This document shows positions 26,318 through 35,054 of a DNA stretch of 64,000 nt, in pieces. Each line of letters begins with the position of its first letter. The first letter of the stretch is position 1. Source of the DNA: Chitinivibrionales bacterium (GTDB taxonomy: Bacteria > Fibrobacterota > Chitinivibrionia > Chitinivibrionales > FEN-1185); NCBI GenBank assembly GCA_035516255.1, contig DATJAL010000054.1:1-64000 (forward strand), written 5' to 3'. The notes below the pieces were generated by a model that did not search any database, was not told where the DNA came from, and worked only from the letters and a program-made list of their open reading frames with translations. Position numbers and translations under genes: made by a program.

Positions 26318-28612
26318 TTAATCTGTCAATCCGAACCCGTAAGCGAAACGTCCGGTCTGGCCGTCGCCGGAGTTGATGGGCTCCTGCGCAAGGTTCATGG
26401 GCCATGTGACCGGCAATTTGCCGCTGAATTTGACATCGCCGAACAGAACATCGGAGATGCCCGCGCCCTCGGTGCCGGGCAGGCCCGACCAGATGAATGC
26501 ATCGCAGTTGTCAATTACCGACGTGATGTCGAGCACCCTGCCGGCAATGAGCATCCCGATCACCTTCTTGCCGGCCGTATGGGCCGCGGCGATCTCAGTG
26601 ATCACGGCCTGGTTCGAGCCGGTGGCATCGTCGCCCGTGAGGTTGATGGCGCCGAACGACGTCTCGGCGTACGGGTTCTCGCTGAGCACCGCGAGGATAT
26701 AGTCGGAGGTGCCCACCGCTCCCGGGCTTGCCACATAGCTCACGTTGGCATCCACCGCCTGGCATGCGGTCTTGATCGACGTGCCGCCGCCGCCCGGAAT
26801 GGGTCCCTGCTGTCCCTGCCAACTCACCGTCCATCCGCCGCACTGAATTCCTATATTGTCTCCGGCGGTGCCCCAGATTGCCAGGTTGGCAGTCTTGGCC
26901 ATGGGCAGGACATTGTTTGTATTTTTAAGGAGCACCTGTGAGGCCGCGACGCACTGCCGCGCCACCGTCCGGTGTGCTGCGCTTCCGACAAGAGCGGTAA
27001 GAGCGCGGTTCGTTGTGTACTGCCTCGAGTCGAACAGGTTCATCCAATATTTTACACGGAGCACACGTTTCACCGCGTCATCCAACCTTGCCTGGTTAGC
27101 GGCATAAATACCGTTGAGCGATCCGATAATTCCAGTGCTGGCCTCGGGCGCCATCTCCACGTCGAGCCCAGCCTGCTCGCTGGTACCTAGAGTGGCCGCG
27201 TCCCAGTCGCCCACAATGAATCCCTGGAAACCAATTGAATCAGACTTCAGGTAACCGGTCATAAGCGTTTTATTAATATGCATTGGCGTGCCGTCGCACC
27301 ATTTAGAAAACGAAGGCATGATGGTTGCCACACCGGTTTTGACCGCGGATGCGTAACCCGGCAGGTTGATGGCCCGCGCCGTTGCATCGGGCCCCACTGT
27401 CGTCCCTGCGTTCACGCCGTTAGCCGTGTTGCCGTCGCCCGCGAAATGCTTGCAGCACATGGCATACGTCAAGGGATTGGACAGGTCGGTGAGCTGCCCG
27501 CCCAGCACAGCGTGTCTGGCCATGATCTGGGTGCGTTCCGGAGTTTCGCAGAAGCCTTCATACGCGCGTCCCCAGCGGTCGTCGCGGATGACGGCGATGC
27601 AAGGTCCATATCCCCAGTTGCAGCCCGATCCGCGAACTTCAAGCGCGCACACACGAAAGGCCTTCTGGATCAGGAGCGTGTCCTGGATTGCGCCCATCGC
27701 AAGGTTGTGCGGGAGCATGGTCGCGCCCGGGACAGCGCTCGCGCCGTGAACAAAGTCGTATGCGGCAAGGACCGGTATCTTCAGGGAGCCGTTCATCATC
27801 GCGGTCTGAACGGCGTCTACGCCATTCGCGCACGCCGAAGCGCTTGACCCCAGCAGCGCGCCGCCGCCGCCGAATAAACTTCCGCAATTGTTGTTTACAA
27901 TGGTATTCACATCTTGCGTCGGCGGCATGCAGAGCTGGGCGCATTTCTGAGTCTGGCTCAGCGCTGCAAGCTTGGTATTGACTTCTCCTTCGATGTCAAC
28001 GGTGGTTAATGTCTGGTCGCCGATATTGAGGCCGTAGGAGACAATAGGTATGTAAACAGGGGTGTAGCCGGTTCTTCCAATTCGAACCGTATCAGCGTTC
28101 GCGAGTTTCTTTGCCATGACCACCGGTTCGCTCGACGAAGAAAGGACAACAGTATATCCATTGTTCTTTGCACCGGTATTGAGCATTTTTTGACAGGTCA
28201 CGTTGTTGCCAGCCCTGATTTTGAGCAAATACATCGATTTGGCGAGTTTTGTTGAAAGCGGTTCCAAGAAATAAGTTCCCTTGTCAAGTTTGCCATTGAC
28301 TGTTTCGATTTTTTTTCCTGCCATATCATAAACTTCGATGGTGACAGGGCCGTTCGCGAACATGGTGACTTTCGGATTTTGTCCAAGAGGTTGTTTGACA
28401 CCTACATTGATGCCGAAAGTGCCGTCTGCGCGCGAGAAATCCCACGACAGACTTCTGGCAGCACTGGTGTAGGTGACGGTGGCGCCTTGAAAGGGGTTTC
28501 CACCAACTAAAACGCGACCTGTTGTCTCGAAATCACCGCTCTGTCCGAATACAACGACGTATGCCAAAAGCACCGCCGATACGACGGAAGCAAACCTTAC
28601 AAAGGTTCTCAT
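26318..28612 (-). CDS. secreted GH3 glycosidase with N-terminal sorting-domain-like module
   Basis: A 764-residue protein with a signal peptide to about 24. Residues 30-145 look like a sorting domain moved to the front: VTIEVYDMAGKKIETVNG, KGTYFLEPLS, and KSMYLLKIRAGNNVTCQKML. A short linker leads to a GH3 catalytic region from about 200: KHFAGDGN, and the nucleophile D469 in FIVGDWDA; the second domain includes GKLPVTWP near the end. GH3 enzymes remove beta-linked glucose or similar terminal sugars. Normally the sorting module ends such proteins; here the C-terminus stops at the GH3 fold. The start has a strong ribosome site (AAGGAGG). An inverted repeat at 28744-28767 lies upstream. Confidence 0.88.
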   Translation of the reverse strand: MRTFVRFASVVSAVLLAYVVVFGQSGDFETTGRVLVGGNPFQGATVTYTSAARSLSWDFSRADGTFGINVGVKQPLGQNPKVTMFANGPVTIEVYDMAGKKIETVNGKLDKGTYFLEPLSTKLAKSMYLLKIRAGNNVTCQKMLNTGAKNNGYTVVLSSSSEPVVMAKKLANADTVRIGRTGYTPVYIPIVSYGLNIGDQTLTTVDIEGEVNTKLAALSQTQKCAQLCMPPTQDVNTIVNNNCGSLFGGGGALLGSSASACANGVDAVQTAMMNGSLKIPVLAAYDFVHGASAVPGATMLPHNLAMGAIQDTLLIQKAFRVCALEVRGSGCNWGYGPCIAVIRDDRWGRAYEGFCETPERTQIMARHAVLGGQLTDLSNPLTYAMCCKHFAGDGNTANGVNAGTTVGPDATARAINLPGYASAVKTGVATIMPSFSKWCDGTPMHINKTLMTGYLKSDSIGFQGFIVGDWDAATLGTSEQAGLDVEMAPEASTGIIGSLNGIYAANQARLDDAVKRVLRVKYWMNLFDSRQYTTNRALTALVGSAAHRTVARQCVAASQVLLKNTNNVLPMAKTANLAIWGTAGDNIGIQCGGWTVSWQGQQGPIPGGGGTSIKTACQAVDANVSYVASPGAVGTSDYILAVLSENPYAETSFGAINLTGDDATGSNQAVITEIAAAHTAGKKVIGMLIAGRVLDITSVIDNCDAFIWSGLPGTEGAGISDVLFGDVKFSGKLPVTWPMNLAQEPINSGDGQTGRFAYGFGLTD

Positions 28613-28743
28613 GATCCGATCCTCCTTGTTTTTTTGGGATTTTTCAGTGAAGGGAAGCGTGGAAAAGTAATTAAGTCAATGAGGCGCATTTTTTTTTCGA
28701 CATCGGGAAAAAGAGATATTTTGCCCCCCTCCAACAATAATAT

Positions 28744-28767
28744 AAACATTTCTTCAACGAAATGTTT
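28744..28767. promoter_or_regulatory. perfect inverted repeat upstream of the GH3 gene
   Basis: AAACATTTC, six bases, GAAATGTTT: a perfect 9-base dyad 132 bases upstream of the GH3 start. The AT-rich dyad has the size of a transcription-factor operator. On the plus strand it is followed by a run of T but no gene precedes it there, so a terminator role is unlikely. Confidence 0.4.
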
Positions 28768-28840
28768 GAAAAATATTCTTCTTTTTTTAACTTATTAATG
28801 GGTCAGAATATAGATGACATTTTTGATGGAAACCGATATC

Positions 28841-28901
28841 GCTCGTGGTGAGCTTGTTGAACCATGAGCGTTCACCCTTCGAAAAGTTCAAGGCGAATGG
28901 T
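28841..28901. repeat. intergenic hairpin repeat, GTGAGCTTG type
   Basis: The first half forms a hairpin (CGCTCGTGGT against ACCATGAGCG) and the second half, TTCACCCTTCGAAAAGTTCA, a weaker one. The composition strongly resembles a repeat I know from many environmental bacterial genomes (GTGAGCTTGTCGAACC paired with CCTTCGACAAGCTC). Only one copy is in this window. Confidence 0.55.
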
Positions 28902-28977
28902 TGCCATCTATTAAATGACCGGATTAATAATTGGCGATCAATTATTTAGTTATTTGATGAAAAATCTGTAAAACCAA

Positions 28978-29063
28978 TGCCCGGGGCCGGAATCGAACCG
29001 GCACAGCCGTTGCCAGCCAAAGGATTTTAAGTCCTTTGTGTCTACCTGTTCCACCACCCGGGC
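28978..29063 (-). tRNA. tRNA-Leu (anticodon UAA)
   Basis: An 86-base class II tRNA on the minus strand. The acceptor stem GCCCGGG (29063-29057) pairs with CCCGGGC at the 3' end, discriminator A at 28978. The anticodon stem-loop AAGGACTTAAAATCCTT places TAA at the anticodon. The long variable arm (GGCTGGCAACGGC) and T loop GGTTCGATTCC are typical of leucine tRNA. CCA is not encoded. Confidence 0.95.
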
Positions 29064-29121
29064 TTGGAATAAATATAGTTGATTCGATTATTTGCGAATA
29101 GCGGTTCGTTGTTCTTCAATG

Positions 29122-31134
29122 TCAATGACCAAGTATCCTTCGCAGCTCTTCGATCCGGTCGCGCAGCTTTGCCGCTTTTTCGAATTCCAGCCTTCTTGCC
29201 GCGTCGCGCATGTCGTTTTCAAGCTTCTTGATGGTGAGTTCCAAATCCTTTTCATCGGTAATGGATATAACTGGAGTTTTTGTGGAATATGGCGCGGCTT
29301 TTTCCCTGACTTCGCCGGCGGCGGCAGATGATTCCTCCTCAACAGGGGAGAACAATCGCTCCTGGATGGGCCGCTGGATCGTGACCGGCGTGATGCCGTG
29401 AGCTTTATTGTGCTCGATTTGCTTCATGCGCCTGCGCGTGCTTTCTTCAACGGTTTTTTTAATCGAATCGGTGATGATATCGGCGTAGAGGATGATTTTC
29501 CCCTCAACATTGCGCGCGGCCCGGCCCGCGATCTGTATGAGCGAGCGCGCCGACCTGAGGAACCCCTCGCGGTCAGCGTCGAGGATGGCCACGAGCGCGA
29601 CTTCCGGAAGGTCAAGGCCCTCGCGCAGCAGGTTGATGCCCACGAGCACGTCGAACTCGCCGAGCCGCAGGTCGCGGATGATGTCCGAACGCTCGAGTGT
29701 CTCGATTTCCGAATGCAAATACCGCACGCGGAAGTCAAGCGTCTCCAGGTATTCGGTGAGATCCTCGGCGGTCTTTTTGGTGAGCGTGGTGACCAGCGCC
29801 CGCTGCTTTTTCTCAACAACAACGCGCAGCTGTTCAATGAGGTCATCGACCTGGTTTTCCGCCGGCCGCACCTCGATGAGCGGGTCCACGAGGCCGGTGG
29901 GCCGGATCACCTGCTCAACGATGACGCCGCCGCTTTTTTTCAGTTCGTAGTCGGCAGGCGTGGCGGAAACAAAAATCACCTTGTCGTTCATCGCCTCGAA
30001 CTCGTTGAACCTGAGCGGCCGGTTGTCTAGCGCGCAGGGGAGCCGGAACCCGTGCTCCACGAGCGTTTCCTTGCGCGCGCGGTCGCCGTTGAACATGCCC
30101 TGTATCTGCGGGACCGTGGCATGCGATTCGTCAATGAAGGTGAGGTAGGGCGGCTTGAAGAAGTCGATGAGGGTGAACGGCCTGCTGCCTGGTTCTCGTC
30201 CGTCAAGGATGCGCGAGTAATTCTCGATGCCGGATACGAACCCCATCTCCCGCAGCATCTCGATGTCGTACAGCGTGCGCTGCTCCAGGCGCTGCGCCTC
30301 GAGCAGCTTGCCCGCATTGCGGAACGTCTCGAGCTGCAGCTGAAGCTCCTTGTGGATCTGCAGCACGGCCTGCTCGATGCCGACCCTGGTGGTGGTGAAA
30401 TGCTTTGCCGGGAAAATCGTGATCTCATCGAGCGTCGAAATCACCTTTGCGGTAAGCGGGTGTATCCGCTTGATCGCCTCGATGCCGCTGCCGAACAGCT
30501 CGATGCGAAGCGCGGTGTCGTCGTACGCGGGCTGCAATTCGATGATGTCGCCGCGCACGCGGAACATGCCGCGCTCGAGGACCATGTCGTTGCGCTCGTA
30601 TCGCATGTCGTTGAGGCGGCGGAAAAACCCCTCACGGTCGAGCTCGGTGCCGGTCGCTATTTTCATCGCTGCCGCTGCATAGGATTCCGGCGAGCCTATG
30701 TTGTAAATACACGATACGCTCGCAACGATGAGAACATCTTTACGCGAGAGAAGAGAACTCGTGGCCTTGAGCCGCAACCGGTCTATCTCGTCATTGATCT
30801 CCGAGGTTTTTTCGATATACGTGTCCGTGGAGGGAATATATGCCTCGGGCTGGTAATAATCATAGAAGCTCACGAAATATTCAACGGCATTTTCCGGAAA
30901 ATACCCCTTGAATTCCTGGAACAATTGCGCGGCTAGCGTTTTGTTGTGCGAGATGACCAGCGTCGGCATCTGCAGCTGCTCGATGACGTTTGCCATGGAA
31001 AATGTTTTGCCTGAACCGGTGACGCCGAGCAGCGTCTGGTGCTTTGCGCCACGCCGCACACCGTCAACGATCTGGCGGATTGCCTCGGGCTGGTCGCCGG
31101 CGGGCTTGAAGTCGGAAACGAGCTTGAAATTCAT
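29122..31134 (-). CDS. uvrB: excinuclease ABC subunit B
   Basis: A 670-residue UvrB, the damage-verifying helicase-like subunit of nucleotide excision repair. All helicase motifs are visible: LLGVTGSGKTF (Walker A, near 36), the beta-hairpin YYQPEAYIP, TFIDESHATVPQ (Walker B), FVSATPADYE, LVGINLLREGLDLPEV and QIAGRAARN. A C-terminal UVR domain (AAKLRDRIEELRRI) for UvrC contact closes the protein. The length is normal. It is a housekeeping gene set inside the polysaccharide-hydrolase block, with tRNA-Leu downstream. No uvrA or uvrC is in the window. Confidence 0.98.
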   Translation of the reverse strand: MNFKLVSDFKPAGDQPEAIRQIVDGVRRGAKHQTLLGVTGSGKTFSMANVIEQLQMPTLVISHNKTLAAQLFQEFKGYFPENAVEYFVSFYDYYQPEAYIPSTDTYIEKTSEINDEIDRLRLKATSSLLSRKDVLIVASVSCIYNIGSPESYAAAAMKIATGTELDREGFFRRLNDMRYERNDMVLERGMFRVRGDIIELQPAYDDTALRIELFGSGIEAIKRIHPLTAKVISTLDEITIFPAKHFTTTRVGIEQAVLQIHKELQLQLETFRNAGKLLEAQRLEQRTLYDIEMLREMGFVSGIENYSRILDGREPGSRPFTLIDFFKPPYLTFIDESHATVPQIQGMFNGDRARKETLVEHGFRLPCALDNRPLRFNEFEAMNDKVIFVSATPADYELKKSGGVIVEQVIRPTGLVDPLIEVRPAENQVDDLIEQLRVVVEKKQRALVTTLTKKTAEDLTEYLETLDFRVRYLHSEIETLERSDIIRDLRLGEFDVLVGINLLREGLDLPEVALVAILDADREGFLRSARSLIQIAGRAARNVEGKIILYADIITDSIKKTVEESTRRRMKQIEHNKAHGITPVTIQRPIQERLFSPVEEESSAAAGEVREKAAPYSTKTPVISITDEKDLELTIKKLENDMRDAARRLEFEKAAKLRDRIEELRRILGH

Positions 31135-31291
31135 AGGGTAAAAGATACATGAGGAGGGATAATAAATTAAACAAATTTGTCTGAATGAACAGCAATTGCC
31201 TTGAGGTGCTTACGTTTTTGAATGTTGCAGAACAATACATTTTGATTGGAAAATCTGAGGAGCGAGTGCTGCTCGGAATCGGTCGAAATCT

Positions 31292-32662
31292 TCAATAATA
31301 ATATCTAATTACGAATAGAGATTGAGATATCCGCACCGGTAAATAAATCCTCATAGATCCGACACCACTCTCCGTTCTCTCAAATTTCCAATCAAGTCTT
31401 CCTTTAACATCAAAAATATCAACGCCTTGAACATTTTCAGGTAATGTAATACTGGAAGTAAACGGTTCGCTTTTTACAATCGATAATGCTTTTATATTCT
31501 TATTTTTCGCTGCAAGATTCGCAATGGTCGCCGTCGTGTAATCCACCATCCCGGGATGGGCGTCACGGAACGCCTTGAGCTGGTTTTTAACGCTGTCCCA
31601 GGTGCCTGCGCCGTCGTTCGCGTTGTACGACCACGGCATTATGCCGCAATAACCGTTCGTAAAGCAGTTGGCGATCATTTGGGACACGGTATAGATGCCG
31701 TCCTCGGCAGGGCATTCGCCCACGAGAACGGGTTTGTCAAGTTGCCACCAGGCCGGCGTTTTGGCGGGTGAGAGCTGGAACGGATCATATCCCCAGTCCG
31801 TGTTGTTCATCCAGTCATAGTAATGAATTTCATAAAAATCTAAAGTTGACTTTGCATCGTTGGCACATGCTGCCTTAAGAGCTGAATCGCTCCACATGTT
31901 AAGTACAGCAGGACCTACGCGGGGAGAGCACCATTTGAGCGATGCTGAGCCAACGGTCACCATCTTGCTGGAATTCGAATGGATTGCAGACGCGATCATG
32001 CCGCAAAAGCGCTGCATCTCCACCTTGAGCACCATGTCGCCGGCGCCGCCGGCCTGGATGTCGGAAACGCTCCATTCCGGCTCGTTTATGATTTCCCACG
32101 CGAAAAGATTGGGCGTATTCGCGAACGCGGTCACCATGGGGATGAGCGCGTTGGTGATGTACGACTGGGTCTTCTGCGCGCTGCGGATCAGGTCGCTGTG
32201 CTTGCCGCCGTATTTTCCCGCGCCGCTCGTATTGTCCTTTGTCATGTCGAAAGACCAAAGACACGGCATCACCATCACATTGTGCGACTGGCCGCGGGCA
32301 AGGATGTCGGTGAAATCGGAGAGAAAAGAGGTGCCGAGTCCCGTTACATACCCGCTGTCATCGAAAGTCGGCGAGGTGCGGCCGTCGCAATGGATCCAAA
32401 GCCGGACACAGTTGACGCCATACTGCTGGCATTGGGTGAAGAACGTTTCAAACCATGTCGGGTTGTAAAGATGTCCCCACTCGTAATGCGTGCCCGCGTC
32501 AGAGCCGAATTGATTCCAGGGAACGTTGATGCCGTTGATGTAATAGGACTTGCCGTTGTAGGTGATTGTGGCGGAAGATGATGGAATGGATAATATCAGG
32601 ATCAAGATTAAGCAAAAAATCAAAGGGAAAAACATTTGGCATTTTGCAGGATGATTCTTCAT
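31292..32662 (-). CDS. secreted GH5-type glycoside hydrolase (mannanase/cellulase-like)
   Basis: A 456-residue secreted enzyme. A signal peptide (FFPLIFCLILILILSIP) leads into a (beta/alpha)8 catalytic domain; acid/base E194 stands in WEIINEPEW and nucleophile E316 in VLVGECPA, the GH5/clan A pair. The NVPWNQFG and CVRLWIH segments near the front resemble beta-mannanases. The last 75 residues form a degenerate sorting-domain-like tail (VQGVDIFDVKGRLDWKF, then SQSLFVIRYYY). A TTG five codons upstream is open, but the ribosome site AAAGGAG falls inside those codons, so the ATG at 32662 is the start. It shares a strand with the esterase at 32942, probably acting on the same polysaccharide. Confidence 0.85.
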   Translation of the reverse strand: MKNHPAKCQMFFPLIFCLILILILSIPSSSATITYNGKSYYINGINVPWNQFGSDAGTHYEWGHLYNPTWFETFFTQCQQYGVNCVRLWIHCDGRTSPTFDDSGYVTGLGTSFLSDFTDILARGQSHNVMVMPCLWSFDMTKDNTSGAGKYGGKHSDLIRSAQKTQSYITNALIPMVTAFANTPNLFAWEIINEPEWSVSDIQAGGAGDMVLKVEMQRFCGMIASAIHSNSSKMVTVGSASLKWCSPRVGPAVLNMWSDSALKAACANDAKSTLDFYEIHYYDWMNNTDWGYDPFQLSPAKTPAWWQLDKPVLVGECPAEDGIYTVSQMIANCFTNGYCGIMPWSYNANDGAGTWDSVKNQLKAFRDAHPGMVDYTTATIANLAAKNKNIKALSIVKSEPFTSSITLPENVQGVDIFDVKGRLDWKFERTESGVGSMRIYLPVRISQSLFVIRYYY

Positions 32663-32941
32663 AATATCTCCTTTCAAATATTCTTTCCGATGAAATTCTT
32701 CTTAAATATAAAGCTATTTGCTGATGATTAGTGATGGTTTTTTCATCAAGTGAATGATGCAATATTGAAGAAAAATCTTCAGGATGGCAATAAATTAGGC
32801 CGATCCGGACTGTTTTAAGCTGTGCGGGAGGATATGATGCGCCGTAGCCGCAAGCTTGGCATGGCCGGACCGGCCTTCAAAGTGGGTCAGTCAATGATAA
32901 CAACGTTTGAGGGATTGGGAATGTTACGGGAAAAATTGGAA

Positions 32942-34060
32942 TTATTTAATGAGTAGCTTGAAAACACTGCTCCCTGTTTTTAAAAAATAAACGCCGTTAG
33001 CCTTGACAGGCAGTTTGTCGGCCAGGGATGCAGGGGTGAAGTTTTTAGTGGCATGCACATTGGCAACCAGCCTGCCGGTAATGGAATAGATTGCGACTAT
33101 CCCATCATCAGTCATAAAAGGCGAATGTGCGTTTACCTTAGACAATATTGACGTGTTCAGGTCTGAAGGAGAAACATGAACCGTATTGGTCACCAGCATG
33201 TCGTCGTTTGTCGTGCTTTGTCCTACTAAAGCTCTGTAGAGACCAGTGTCTTTTGCAAAAAGAACTTCATCATTCCCTCCCACGGCGGCGGCAACGGGGA
33301 CGTCCGTGCAATACCATTGGTAAAAAGAACCGTTCTGCGGCGCGGCAAGCCTGTTTTTCTGCTGGAAAACCTTGAGCGTGTCTTTCATGAACATGCCGTA
33401 GATTTTCTGCGCCATCATCAGGTATCCCGCCGCATTGGGATGGATGCCGTCGGGAAACAGGCTTTTCTGGCTGCTCATCAGCGTCCACATATCGATGAGC
33501 GGGATGCCTTTGTCAAGCACAACGGTCTTGATTTTAGGCAATATCTCATAATGGATGACCATGCTGTCGATGAGATAAGCGGTGCTGAACGCGGGCGTGG
33601 GGTAGAACGCCCATACTTTGGGATGCGTTGGCAAGTAGCTGAACGTGTCTACCATGGCCTCGTAATCGCCGATGAATTCGCCGCTGTGCGAAGGCCAGTT
33701 GTCGACGCCGCCGCTCCCCTTGGAATCGTTGGTGCCCAGCTCAATGGTCACGATGTTGGGAAGAAACGCCATTGCCTCCTTGAATTGGGTGATCCCAAAG
33801 GTCCAATAAGGTTTGTTCCCAAGCTTGAGCATGGTGGCGCCCGCCACCCCGCAATTGAGGACGTTGTAGCCGGATCCGAGCATCTGCTGCAGACGCGCGG
33901 GGAACGATGCCGTGTCGGCGCCGTCAAGCCCCTCGGCCTTCGTGATGCTGTTGCCCACGCAGGAAACGTGGATGGTATCGGCCGGAAAAGCAAGGTGCTG
34001 GATTGAAATGACAATGAGGAACGAAAGAAAGAAGGATTTTACAAATGGTGGAGTTTCCAT
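32942..34060 (-). CDS. secreted SGNH/GDSL esterase with sorting domain
   Basis: A 372-residue exported hydrolase. After a signal peptide (FLSFLIVISIQHLAFPA) the SGNH blocks appear in order: CVGNSIT with nucleophile S38, a block II glycine in NCGVAGAT, block III IELGTNDS, and block V DGIHPNAAGY with the Asp-His pair. Such enzymes deacetylate carbohydrates such as acetyl-xylan or sialate esters. The final 75 residues are a sorting domain (VAIYSITGRLVANVH, then ANGVYFLKTGSSVFK). The frame is open 25 codons further upstream, but the ATG at 34060 directly precedes the signal peptide. It lies in the same orientation as the GH5 gene, 279 bases upstream of it; the gap shows no gene. Confidence 0.85.
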   Translation of the reverse strand: METPPFVKSFFLSFLIVISIQHLAFPADTIHVSCVGNSITKAEGLDGADTASFPARLQQMLGSGYNVLNCGVAGATMLKLGNKPYWTFGITQFKEAMAFLPNIVTIELGTNDSKGSGGVDNWPSHSGEFIGDYEAMVDTFSYLPTHPKVWAFYPTPAFSTAYLIDSMVIHYEILPKIKTVVLDKGIPLIDMWTLMSSQKSLFPDGIHPNAAGYLMMAQKIYGMFMKDTLKVFQQKNRLAAPQNGSFYQWYCTDVPVAAAVGGNDEVLFAKDTGLYRALVGQSTTNDDMLVTNTVHVSPSDLNTSILSKVNAHSPFMTDDGIVAIYSITGRLVANVHATKNFTPASLADKLPVKANGVYFLKTGSSVFKLLIK

Positions 34061-34304
34061 TGGCGTTTCACGGTATAATATACAACTTTTGTGGTGGATT
34101 TGTAGGAAATATGGAGGATGGATTTCCGTTTTCATGTATTAAAGAGTCCAAGAATCAAACCCGTCACGATGCGTCAAAAATGATGCTTTAGTACCGCGTA
34201 AAACAAGAGCAAATGATGAAATCATCTTTTTCTTGCTTCTCCCTCAAAGACCTTCTAATTTCATGATTCACTCTAGAACGGATTCAAGCTAAGGAGAGAC
34301 AATT

Positions 34305-35054
34305 TTGCTGAACGCCCTGCTTGCCATCGAATTCGCCTCTGCAGCAGGCGTCATTATCCTGCTTTTTTTCATCAACGCGCCGTATGGACGGTTTGTCCGC
34401 AAAGGATGGGGACCGACAGTTTCCGCACGCTACGGCTGGATGCTCATGGAATTTCCCGCGTTTTTGATGATAGCCTGGATAGTACTCGCAAACCTTGATA
34501 AAGCAGGCGCTTTCGGCGCGTTTTTCCTGATCATCTGGGAGGCGCATTACTTTTACCGCGTATTTGTCTATCCGTTCATCATGACGTCGCCTAAAAAGCC
34601 GTTTCCGGCGCTGCTCGTATTTTTTGCCGTATGTTTTAATTCTGTCAACGGCGCGGCGAACGGCCTCAGCCTGGTTGGCATGGGAGGATTTTATTCGGCC
34701 AACGGCTGGAGCATGGATGCGCGGCTCTGGATCGGACTCACGCTGTTTATCGCGGGATTCGGCGTCCACGCGCACTCGGACAAGGTCCTGCGCATTCTCC
34801 GGCGTCAAGGGAAGGGAGAATATCTTATTCCAAAGCAGGGAATGTTCCGTTTGGTATCGAACGCCAATTATCTCGGCGAAATGGTGGAATGGACGGGCTT
34901 CGCCATCGCCACGTGGTCGCTTGCGGGGCTGGCGTTCGCCTCGTTTACGATTGCGAACCTGCTGCCGCGCGCCTACAGCAATCATCAGTGGTACAAGAAG
35001 ACGTTTGCGGACTATCCAGTGAACCGAAAGGTTCTGGTGCCGTTCCTATGGTGA
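34305..35054 (+). CDS. steroid 5-alpha-reductase-like membrane protein
   Basis: A 249-residue protein with about six membrane helices. The C-terminal half matches the 3-oxo-5-alpha-steroid 4-dehydrogenase family: FRLVSNANYLGEMVEWTGFA followed by PRAYSNHQWYKKTFADYP, where the family binds NADPH. These enzymes reduce enone double bonds of steroids or polyprenoid lipids; the bacterial substrate is unknown. The start is TTG at 34305, set by a perfect ribosome site (AAGGAGAG at 34291-34298). Its last seven bases overlap the start of the helicase gene, so the two are coupled. Confidence 0.85.
   Translation: MLNALLAIEFASAAGVIILLFFINAPYGRFVRKGWGPTVSARYGWMLMEFPAFLMIAWIVLANLDKAGAFGAFFLIIWEAHYFYRVFVYPFIMTSPKKPFPALLVFFAVCFNSVNGAANGLSLVGMGGFYSANGWSMDARLWIGLTLFIAGFGVHAHSDKVLRILRRQGKGEYLIPKQGMFRLVSNANYLGEMVEWTGFAIATWSLAGLAFASFTIANLLPRAYSNHQWYKKTFADYPVNRKVLVPFLW

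Noticed and set aside
34889-35047. 53 extra N-terminal codons for HrpB
   Set aside because: They lie in another frame of the steroid-reductase-like gene; the helicase fold begins after 35048.
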